The translations under genes and the position numbers were made by a program. Shown here one piece after another: positions 25,480-39,108 of a stretch of DNA of 64,000 nucleotides. Numbering within the stretch: the stretch's first letter is position 1; each line of letters opens with the position of its first letter. This stretch comes from Polydactylus sextarius (lineage: Eukaryota; Chordata; Actinopteri; Polynemidae): assembly GCA_016801845.1 (NCBI GenBank), contig CM028927.1, forward strand, positions 15,996,501-16,060,500. The letters are read 5' to 3'. Below the pieces are notes generated by a model. That model did not search any database, was not told the DNA's origin, and saw nothing but the letters and a program-made list of their open reading frames with translations.

Positions 25480-26039
25480 TCATCCCCTTGGAGAACGGTG
25501 CTGGTTACTGCTGATCCTCCCCTCTACTTCAACACCACCAAAACTCTCCCTCCTCAGTCTTTGGATCTCTGTGTTGAGCCCCAGCAGCGTCTGAGCCAGC
25601 TGGAGATCCTGTGAGCGCATTTCCAGCTGCGTGACAACAAAGAAAAAACTGAATCAGCATGTCATGAGATACACAGACACATAAGACAACTACTATTTTT
25701 TTTACTCTGCCACCAATAACAGAAAATCAGGGAGATTTCTGGACCTTACAGCTAAAATCTACAGAGAAGTCATCAATCACATCTCACCAGTTCAGACCTC
25801 AGCCAGGTTATCGCTCCGTCTATCTGTGCCCTCCTCAGCTCTTCATTGGCTTGGTAACTCCTGCTGATGCTGACTGGTCTGACAGTGGATCCAGACTCTT
25901 GAGTATCTTCTCTGGACTCCCCCGTCACTCTGAAGGCATGAATCAGTTTGTTTTTAATGTTCTCCAGAACCATAGTGGACAAAGTATCCTCGCTGTGACT
26001 GTCCCGGTCCATGATGAGAGGGTATAAATGTGCAGTCAA
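25480..26039 (-). CDS. aard: Alanine- and arginine-rich domain protein-like (AARD)
   Basis: Two coding exons, 25788-26039 (84 codons) and 25480-25626 (48 codons plus stop), joined in phase 0, give 132 residues. A second Met at residue 10 (26012) could be the true start. MVLENIKNKLIHAFR resembles the LEDLRRRLTRAFQ region I recall from human AARD, and ITWLRSEL / LEMRSQDLQLAQTLLGLN matches its LRAELVEM..LARTLLDLN core. The Ala-rich segment of mammalian AARD is missing. Placement between slc30a8 and rad21, and the orientation, agree with human AARD. The splice point in the core is identical to that of the neighbouring FAM167-like gene. An AATAAA at 25208-25213 on the minus strand may end the mRNA. 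Function unknown beyond a predicted coiled coil. Confidence 0.85.
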
Positions 26040-27046
26040 GTATTAAGCTTAAGATGAGAATCTTCTTTTACTTTTCTTCTTTTTCTTCTTTTCTCCCTCT
26101 CGTTTCACAGCCACTAAGATCTCCAGCTTATGAATCCACTCTGACCCGGTCCTCCTCTGTCCCTCGTGTGAACAGGACTACACAGAACAAGTTTCTGTGC
26201 TCCTGCTCAGCAGCTGCAATCATCCCTGTGCCTGCCTGCAGTTGAACTGGCTTGTTTTGTCATTGTTACTATGGAGAAACAGTCCTCCGCCTGCATGCCC
26301 CCCCACCACCCACAGCCCCTTCCACCTCCCTCTCCTCCTTTCCGTAACACTAATAAGAATGGTGGAAGATCTCAGACAAAGACTATTGTTGCCTCCAAAA
26401 GGAACTGAAAAGACCCCTCCAACCACTGCCACCACACACACACACACCCTCGTTTCCTCCCCCCGCTTTCTGTCTTTCTTTCTCTCACTCAATCCAGCCC
26501 CCATACAATTCTAGTGTGAGAAATGTGTTGCGTGTATGTGTGTGCGAGTGAGCTCTCATTTTGAGTTGAGCCTGCATGTAACAGCGCACACAAAATCCAT
26601 CACACAACCCCCAGTGGACTTTTTCAGTGCTTCTCCCTAAATAAGACCTGCTTGTCAGCTTAGGAGACAGACAGGTTGGGCAAGGAAGGAGACACTGCCT
26701 CAGTGTTAGCCGATTCAGAGGCACAAAGGCCATCCTACGGTGAAATATAACCAGCCTCTTTGTGCTCGAGTTAAGTCCGTTCCCCGTGGGGTTTGTGGGA
26801 TGGTTTTTGGCAGCGATGAGCAGTTTTTCTCCTGACTTCTGTATAGAGATGCGACAAGACTCTAGTGTATTTTTCCCTTCCTGACTTATGGGTTTGGTTG
26901 TGAGGAGAGAGAGGTCACATTTGGAGGAGGCATCACACTCTGTCAATGCTTTCAAGTGCACAGCTTTTGTTCCCCTAGGTAATTCTTTACTTTTAAAAAA
27001 TATTTTTGCTCTTTTTCAGTGCTTTGTCACAGGGAACAAAGAGAGG

Positions 27047-27080
27047 CAGTGTGTGTGTGTGTGTGTGTGTGCGTGTGTGT
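27047..27080. repeat. (TG)n microsatellite
   Basis: About 16 TG units with a single CG interruption. Confidence 0.93.
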
Positions 27081-27524
27081 AAGAGAGAGAGAGATCGAGA
27101 CCTTGTGATGTCCAACACTCTATTAAAAAACTCTCAGCCGAGTTCAGCTCCACACGCACATTGACCATTAAATAAATGGCTCTGATTTGCAATTCTGTCA
27201 TACGGTAATCTGTACAGACAGCTGGATGAGCTCGCTGGACCGCGTCACACAGAGCGGTGCCACACTTGTCAGAGCTCGTAAGATGTGAGCTATGACTCCA
27301 TTTGCACAGGGGTCCGTGGAGCGTGAGAAGAGGTTGGCCGGATCGAGGGGCCGTCAATCTTCAAAGGTCAAAAGAAACAACGCAGTGACATCTGACAACA
27401 ATGACATGGACAAACAAGTTGCCAAATACAAAGAGTTAGCCTCAGGTGGCAGAGGAAGTATCCTGATCTTTTACTGAACTGAAATTATTGTCATTAAAAG
27501 TGTGTGGCTTTTTTTTTTTTAAGT

Positions 27525-27690
27525 ATTTTTGCCTTTAATCATAGTGTAGTCCCTGTAATCCCTGTGAAACAGGGAAGAGAGTGGGGGAAGGACATGCAGG
27601 AAAGGTCGACTCGATCGGGACTCGAACTGGCAAACAACTGCACGGCATATACACCAACGTGGTGCGCTTTAGCCACCACGTGGGACTTTT
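27525..27690 (-). mobile_element. tRNA-derived SINE, copy 1
   Basis: The minus strand has an A-box-like GTGGCTAAAGCGC and a B-box-like AGTTCGAGTCC at tRNA-like spacing, then a body with GACTCGAACTGG, GACATGCAGG and TTTTGCCTTTAAT (plus-strand reading). The same order occurs in copy 2 at 49738. Flanking T-rich sequence obscures the target duplication. Confidence 0.8.
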
Positions 27691-28639
27691 TAAGTTTTAA
27701 ACAAACCTGTTGTGTCCTTCGTCACTACAACAACACTTGAGACATCGTCAGGTTGTTTCCACTGCAGCTCTCTCTCTCTCTCTCACAATGATCCAAACCT
27801 TGTCTGGATGGAAAACACATTATAACAATTAGTACTTTATGCACATAATTACACATTAAACATCAGTCTTAGTAAAACAGCTCTACATTACTCTTTTGGG
27901 CTGAGTTGTGACTTATTAAGAAACACAGATACATTAATCATTCGACAGATGTTGTGATCATCAACAATGAAATGAACAAGACCAGTACAAACAGCCAACA
28001 CACGCTAAAGAGCATTAATATGAGTTGTCTTCATTCATTTAACTGGGAGTAGACAGAAAACCTTTAAGAGGGTTCGGTCTTCTGCTCTGAATGACAAGCA
28101 CGTCAACACACACTACACTAAATTTATAACTGTAATAAAAGTATCATCTTTAACTGTGACTTGCCTCTTGATATAAAGTTAAAATACAGAAATACCACAG
28201 CAACACCCAGTACATGTATATTTGGGCAATCCACTGTAAATAAATAAAAACAAAACAAGTGGAAAATAGTAACAGAACACACGTTATGAGCTGCAGTAGG
28301 TTTATAATCAAATGGCATCATTTTAATTAAAATATTGAATTTGATGTGGTCTGGACCTTTTTAAGCTATAAAGCAGCAGTGATGGACATTAACTAATTAT
28401 ATTAATTCAAGTACTACACTTTAGAACAACTTTAAGGCGCTTAATTTGAGCTTCTAGTTCGACTTTGCTAAACTCTATACTCGATATTCGAAAAATAAAA
28501 CCTCAGTTCCCATCGTTACACAAAAAAGATACCACTTGTCACGTTTCATAAAGTTAAATAATTCTGCATGGCTCGAGGTAAAAACAAAAAGTAATCAGCG
28601 AATATATCGACAGTATTCTACGAATTTCCTTAACAAATT

Positions 28640-29010
28640 CATATTACCATTAGCATTAGCATTAACGTTAGCAATCGCGTTCGCACGCTAAGCTAACGTT
28701 AGCTTATCGTTCCAACGGAAACCAATAAACAAAAGCTATATTTTAAACTAGGTTTAGTTTAGGTTAAATCTGACAATCATAAATCAATTGATATCATTTC
28801 ATTATTCTACAATTATTTACTGATTTATTTATTTTTAAATACTGCTATATTTATAAATATTGCTAATGTTGCTAACGTTAGGACGTAACCGTTGGAACGG
28901 TAAGCTTAGCACCCAACAGTTAGCTTACATTAGCATTAGCATTAACGTTAGCAGTTAGCATTAACAATTAATGTTACCGTTGGGACGGTTAGCTAACGTA
29001 GGCTACGTTT
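28640..29010. repeat. cluster of GCTAACGTTAGC palindromes and inverted repeats
   Basis: Many copies of GTTAGC/GCTAAC and ATTAGC units. In addition, GTTCCAACGG near 28708 is the reverse complement of CCGTTGGAAC near 28890, each next to TAACGTTAGC sequence, so the two sides could pair over ~200 bases. Similar GCTAAC-rich patches are common in fish genomes. Confidence 0.7.
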
Positions 29011-29479
29011 TTCGCTTGCCCTGCATTGCGTATGATCAGAGACAACCAGTTGTAAGAACCACTGAACAAGATAAAACAAGAAACACAACGTCGTAAACTG
29101 AAATATTCCTGGCTTACCAAGTTTTTTTTGTTTTGTTTTTTTCATTAACAACGACAACGCCTCCTAGCCGGTGGGTATGACGCAAGTGGGCCTCCGGGAC
29201 CAGGACTATGACCAAAACCAGGACCAGACACTCACCGAGATGTCCTGTAAAACCAGGTAAATGTTGTTAAGTTAGTGGGGAAAATATTGTTGGTACTAAT
29301 TCACAGCAGGTTTAATATTACAGAAAACTGTCAAAATTAATAAAAAAAAAAAAAAAGTTGATGACACATAGTTAGACATAAAAGTTACATATAAACCTCC
29401 TGTGCACGACACATTCCTGTGTCTGGTGTGTGTTCATAATATATCACACAAAAGGTAAATAATTAAATTTAATTCTGAG

Positions 29480-29708
29480 CAGTCACAGTCAATATAGTCA
29501 CTCCTTAGCATCCCTCCCTCCTCCACTTTCTGTCCCACATCAGCACCACTCCGCATCCTGTGGAGGAGGAGGAGGAGAAGGAGGAAGAGAAGGGAGAGAA
29601 GACGCCATCTTGTTTGTTTTAGTCGGCGGTGGCGGCGACTGGAGGAAGCGGCCACCGGCAGCGGCCGGTGCGTCTAAACGGGTTAAACAAGGAAACGGTT
29701 CAAAACCG
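29480..29708 (+). promoter_or_regulatory. rad21 promoter and noncoding exon 1
   Basis: A CG-rich stretch contains GACGCCATCTTG at 29601, a YY1-type element typical of TATA-less housekeeping promoters near the start site. Noncoding exon 1 ends at 29708 before a GTGAGT donor. Its matching acceptor is CTCTCTAG, so exon 2 begins at 30861, 54 bases before the rad21 ATG. Confidence 0.6.
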
Positions 29709-30911
29709 GTGAGTCAGATGTGATTTATGTGACGACGAATAGAAATCATTATCATTATCATTATCGCCCTTCATATATAAACATATGCATCGTAGTTGTA
29801 TCTGGTGCAGAAGCTGCAGGTGCAACCTGCAGTAAAAGAGCTGCAGGTACCAGGTTTATTTACCTGATTGACATTTGAAACATTTTATTAACACGCATGC
29901 AAACACGTTTATATTCATGCAGATGCACAGGATGTGCACTGGCCGAGATGTAAATAATGCAGATAATCAGGTGAGGCTGTAAATGTTTAAATAAATCTAG
30001 GTTATTATTATTATTATAAACATGTCAGTAATGCAGAGCAGGTCAATCATTGCAAAGCAAGGCGTCAGTCAAAACTAAATAGTATTAGTTTCATAAAAAC
30101 ACAACTTCTGTCTGAGCTGTTGCATTAGATTGCATTAGGTAGATTGTACACCTGTACCTAACTGTATGAAGTGAAATTAAATGGACATGAAGCCAATAAA
30201 CAGAGCTGTATTTTGAATTAGGTTTTAGTTAATTATGTTAGATCCGACTGATTAATCAGCTGGTATTCTCACAGACATATTTGCATTTACACAGGCTTGT
30301 CTTTTTCATTATTTTATAATAACTTATGTGGTTATTTTATATTAAAAACATTAATCAGAAGTTTGCTGCAGTGCATTAATGCAACTTTGTATAATAATTG
30401 TTATTCATTCTTTAAAATCCATACTGTGCTGCCTCAATTTAATATCTTTATCACAAGTTTTAAAAAATTGTGTGTATTTATGCATAATGATTATCAGTGG
30501 AGTAATCGGTTATCAGAATTGTTTACTTCCTAATATGCCCCAACTATTCACTGTCATTGGTTGTTATGCTGCTATGATGTAGCTTTGATATGAAAAAAAA
30601 AAACATGGTGACAATTTAGTGATTTTGGGCTCAAGCCTCTTGAGTTGCCTACAGTCACATGTCCGTCTAAAACATGATAAATAATAAAGGTAGTACACTC
30701 AGTTTAAGTTTTATGTGACCAGACAACCATGTCTGCACCTTCAAAGAGTCGACTGGAAAAGTTCAAACAACATACAGGACATGTCCTTTTATATTCAAAG
30801 TTGTGATTTCAGTAATACACAGGATTTTGTTTCTCCCTTTGCACTGTTTCCTCTCTCTAGGCCCGACGCCCTCCTCCCCTCTTATCCCCCTCCGCGATGA
30901 GAAGGCGTTAA

Positions 30912-34694
<3,783 letters not shown>

Positions 34695-36630
34695 AAAAAC
34701 ACGAAACTCTACAACTTAAAAAAGCGAAAAGATAAAAACTAGACTATGTATTCTTTACATTTGGTCAACAATACTGTCTGTTAAGTTCACGTTTATTTAT
34801 ATATTTATATATTTATTTGTTTGTGTTTAGTGTTTCTGTGTCCGGGTGATGTATTTTTTAATTGTTTTTTAATATCATCTGTCTGTAATACTTCCATATG
34901 AAGCAGTGATGGGAGGAAGTCGGACTGAAAAACATGGTTGAATCATTAACAACCACAATAACAACTTCAAAACAAATAGATGATTTTTATTATTATTATC
35001 ACTATCAAGGCTCACTTTATTGCTAAAATTACTCTGCGTATTATGAAAATATTCTAATACCTGCAGCGTATTGTTTGAAGTTGCTTATTACTATTTATTT
35101 TTCACCAACACCAACTTTGACAAGCAGTAGTCTATTTTAAGATGTTTACAGCAGGAAACAACTGTGTGTTTACGTAGCGACAAGTCAATCAACCATGTTA
35201 CTCAGAAACTCGTCTCTCCCAAACTGCTGCAGTAAAATAATAATTAATAATAATAATTAATGATAATAAGAATAATGTTACTTAAAGTTCTCATGTACAC
35301 AGATGTTAACGCCAACAGGAGCATGCACTATAACCAGTTTCTGCCACAGTGCAGATAAAACAGTTACTAAAGTAGATTTGCACACTCAACCAGCAGTTAA
35401 TCGTTATACAACTGTAGCGTAGCACTTTAAACGACAAACTCTTAAGCTGTTCTGTCTTTTGCAAATGCTTTGCATGCGTCAGGCTGTTTTCATCTCAAAA
35501 AAAATTCAGACTGTGTCTGTGTCCCAGATCTGAGCTACACACAAAGCGACAACATGAAGTCTGCACAATTATATAACAAGAAAAGTGAAAAATATTAGAT
35601 TGTTGAACATACTGATCGAGAATCTTTGTCTTTATTAGTGACATTTTTAAAATCTGTGTTTGACATTTCCTGTTAGAATAAGACTGAAATCTTGAAAACA
35701 ATCTTACAAAGTTTAGTATATGGTCCATACATATATAATTACTATGTTGTGCTGAATTGGGACAGTTTATAAAACATATATTCAGAGTTTTATGCTATAG
35801 ATGATAAAAATATCAGTGGTTTGCCGTTTGTGCATGCTCTGTCCTGAAATATTTTATTAGAGTGAAACTACTTTCTATTGCCATCCTGCTCTTTTACTGT
35901 TTAAATGACACTTTTCTATATGGATAATCATTTACTTTCATTCGGCTGACCTATAGTAAGGTGTTGTGGTCTAATACTGTTCCACAGTACAGAACTTCAT
36001 ATAATGTGGTTACATGTAACACTTATAGAGAATGAATTGTTGCTTTATTTCAAAGGAAAAAGGGATTTTTAAATCTAAAAGAATGAATGAAAGTCTGAAT
36101 AGACACGTTTGGGACGTGTGTTTTTGTTTGGACTCTAAACTTATGGTATAAAACAAGATACAACAGACAGAATCAAGCTGAAATAACAAAACACACAATA
36201 TAGAGTATAAACACGTAGACCACTAAGTGATTGTGACCACACTTCTTCTTCTTCGCTGCTTTAGTTTTTGAAATCCACTTCCATATAAAACTGTAACGTC
36301 TGATTGTGTCTTAATATTTTAAGCGATGTGCCTGTAAACCTGCTTTTTTTATTTTGTATAAGAGCCAAGATGAATCATCTTAATCTCAAAAATATTGATT
36401 CCCATGTCTGCAAGCCAGAGTCCTGGAAACTTTTCAAAATAAAACAAAAACCTTAAGCAGTATTTTAAAAGTGGTATTTTATATTGTAAACATCGATTTG
36501 TCCTTTGTAGAGAAACAGACCAGATATTGATGTGCAGATTGTTATTTTATATTAAACATGAACAATTTTGACATCTTCATATAGTATTTATAAAAAAAAA
36601 AAAAAAAATGGCCAAAGTCTCTTTGCCATA
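34695..36630. other. rad21 3' UTR, meeting the utp23 3' UTR
   Basis: AT-rich, no exon. Likely rad21 3' UTR to about 36460, possibly overlapping the end of utp23 (minus-strand AATAAA at 36348). Confidence 0.6.
36438..36443 (+). promoter_or_regulatory. candidate rad21 poly(A) signal
   Basis: AATAAA about 1.74 kb after the rad21 stop codon, consistent with the long AT-rich 3' UTR of vertebrate rad21. A minus-strand AATAAA at 36348-36353 could end utp23, so the two convergent 3' UTRs may overlap. Confidence 0.4.
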
Positions 36631-38096
36631 TTATGTGTTTGTAGCTGCAGGAACAGACGTGTTATCTCCTCCCTCCGTTTTCCGTCTCTTGTGTCGACTT
36701 CTTTTCCTCTTCTCTCCTTCTTCTGTCTTCTTCAGCGGTGGTGTCGGTGCTCCTTTCTTCTTCTTCTTCAGGCAGCTGAGTGGGTTAGGGTTGCTCTTTT
36801 TCCTCTTCCTCTTCTTCCCTCGCTTGTCTCCGTCCTTCTGGCCGATGCCCTGCTCCTCCTTTTAGGCTGCGGATACTCTCCTGCTGGGCGGGGCTCACCA
36901 GCTCCCCCAGCTGAATGGCCTGAACGTGGTCCAGGGACACCTGACTGGGTTTGTCCAACACAATGGTGTTGAGGATGATGTAGAGCAGAGGAACGCCGGG
37001 GATGTTCTTCAGGCCGGTAGTCACTGTGTGGTCCTAGAGATCACACATAAACACAACAAATACAAGTGTGTAAGGGGACATGAAGCGGCAAATACATGTG
37101 AAAAACTCCAATCAGCCCTCGTGTAGTTTCTTCCTAAACTTGCAAATCCTGTGAATCTGCTTCAGTTAAATAACTATTAGAGGTAAAAATGAAAAGGAAG
37201 AACAGATTGCAAAAAAAATCCAAAACAAGAAACATTATAGCTTCCATTTTTTTTCCCATTTCACCCCTCATCCTTTGTAGTGAGTAACAACATCTGCTCA
37301 CTGCTGGTACATTTATGAACATGTTTATGAATTTTCAATACTCAAAGATTAAGAGAACCTATCAGAAGTACACAGGACTTTAATATGTCAGTGGAGACAT
37401 CAAAAATTTAAGCTTTAAATCCTTATAAACTGTTTTTGAGGTTGTACAGTCATTCTGGAGCCAACTCGTCTATAAAAACAGCTCTTGAAAACAGTTTAAT
37501 AAAACTGAACATTAAAACCTGATTCTTTGTATTAGCTTTAGCCACATTTATTTAAAATCTCATAAATTGAGCATTAAGAGATCTATACATTTCCGTTTCT
37601 TGTTCAATTTAAGGCTGTTTCTTAATGAGTGTGTGTAGGATTTCATGGTATTTACCTGTGTGGCCACAAAGTAGTGGTGTGGGTTTGTCCTCCCCAGCAT
37701 GGACAGGAGACACTCTGACGCAGGAACTGGACTCTTGAAATGTGGACATTTCCTGACCTGATACCTCTGCAGGATGAGTTTAGCTCCATACAGGTCTTTA
37801 CCCAGAGTCTCCAACTCTTTCAGTGCACAGCTGAGACAAAACACAAACACACATGGATAAATATCGGGATATTAAATGAAACGTGACGATTTATTTTTTT
37901 CTACTCACCTTGTGGTGCAAAGCTGCACCTCCCCCATCAGGTATTTGGGCATTTGTTCTTTAATCTGGATCTTGTTTGTTAAAGCCGCCTGACAAAACGT
38001 CCCGTCGATGAGGATCTGAAAAGGTTCCCTGAAGCTGAAGTTATATTTGTAGAAACTTAAAGTTTTCTTAGCTTGTTTCTGTCGCTTGATCTTCAT
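36631..38096 (-). CDS. utp23: UTP23 small-subunit processome component (last exon frameshifted as read)
   Basis: PIN-domain-like nucleolar factor needed for early 18S pre-rRNA processing. Exons: 37909-38096, 37656-37830, and a last exon from 37033. The start MKIKRQKQAKK and the segments FREPFQILIDGTF, ALKELETLGKDLYGAK and NPHHYFVATQ match UTP23. The cluster CPHF..ECLL fits its zinc-binding Cys/His set. In exon 3 the frame follows the family up to SIRSLK. One extra G at 36858-36859 then shifts it, and the literal frame stops at 36785 (about 203 residues). One base over, the frame reads on in family style (EEQGIGQ.., NPNPLSCLKKKKK, KRKRSRHKRRK) to a stop at 36631, giving about 254 residues (human about 249). 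I treat this as a probable assembly error or recent lesion. The gene is convergent with rad21. Confidence 0.93.
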
Positions 38097-38370
38097 GGTG
38101 GTTGGTTGATAAAGTCAAACACCAGGTTGGTTGGTCAATGAGAACTTGTTTTCTTCTTCACTAAATATAAATAATCTTAGTGATGTTTAAAATGTCCGTT
38201 AAATTAACATTTCGTTATCTGTTTTCACAGAAAATCCCTAAATAATGTAACGGACATATTTCAGCGTGGATATTCCCAGACTGCAAAACACGTTTGTGGT
38301 GCGTTCATCTAAAGTGTCCGACTGGAAGCAACTACCCGACAACAGAGGTTCCGGTAGTTGAACACAATAA

Positions 38371-38427
38371 TAGAATAGAATAGAATAGAATAGAATAGAA
38401 TAGAATAGAATAGAATAGAATAGAATA
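38371..38427. repeat. (TAGAA)n pentanucleotide microsatellite
   Basis: About 11 perfect TAGAA units in the utp23/rnf5 interval. Confidence 0.97.
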
Positions 38428-38575
38428 TATATTATTTCAACAAGTTTTATCATGGCATGTGTTTGCGGTAGTGTGATCTCTTAACATTTTCTAACACACC
38501 TCAAAGCAATTTTTCAGTGAACTAATTTGTAGTTACTTTAAAATGTAAAATGAAATAAAAATAAAATTAAAAACG

Positions 38576-38658
<83 letters not shown>
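38576..38658. repeat. (GATA)n tetranucleotide microsatellite
   Basis: About 20 uninterrupted GATA units. Confidence 0.97.
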
Positions 38659-38706
38659 GGTGTTTAAAATTAAATTTATGTTCAAATATATTATAAATTA
38701 TTACTC

Positions 38707-38707
<1 letters not shown>

Positions 38708-38758
<51 letters not shown>
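38708..38758. repeat. compound (TA)n-(GA)n microsatellite
   Basis: An alternating TA tract passes directly into nine GA units. Confidence 0.95.
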
Positions 38759-38814
38759 AAAAATAATATATATATATATTACGTTATAAGTTATATTATA
38801 ACATGTAATCTATA

Positions 38815-38891
<77 letters not shown>
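38815..38891. repeat. (ATT)n trinucleotide microsatellite
   Basis: About 25 perfect ATT units ending roughly 220 bases before the rnf5 start codon. Confidence 0.97.
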
Positions 38892-39108
38892 GTGGTGGTG
38901 GGTGGTGTGTGAACTGACGCCGCTTCTCGCCTCTTGTTTTCCCGGAAACGGAAGTCTTCATTTAGGTAAAGCTACGAGCGCAGCGCCGCTTGCTGCGGCG
39001 ACACTTCTCGGACTAAACCGTCAACGTTATCTCGGCTCGGGCCCGTGTGAGTCGGGTTAGGTCGGTGCTTGAAACCTTCCTTTTTACTTTGTTTATAATA
39101 TAAATATC

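Larger units (their letters stand above)
26040..29479. other. aard-rad21 intergenic region
   Basis: Shared 5' region of aard (minus) and rad21 (plus). It holds a TG microsatellite (27047-27080), a SINE (27525-27690) and a cluster of GCTAACGTTAGC-type palindromes (28640-29010). No exon recognised. Confidence 0.55.
38097..39108. promoter_or_regulatory. head-to-head utp23/rnf5 promoter interval
   Basis: The two start codons are 1012 bases apart on opposite strands, so this should hold both promoters. A GGAAACGGAAGT segment at 38944-38955 carries two overlapping ETS/GABP-type cores close to rnf5, followed by CG-rich sequence. The middle (38371-38891) is almost entirely simple repeats, listed separately. 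Confidence 0.6.

Noticed and set aside
26485..26961. 158-codon minus-strand frame upstream of aard
   Set aside because: No recognisable domain, reads through low-complexity sequence; chance frame in intergenic DNA.
27600..27690. tRNA gene
   Set aside because: A/B-box-like segments are present, but the cloverleaf is degraded and the body continues as a SINE shared with 49738-49924.
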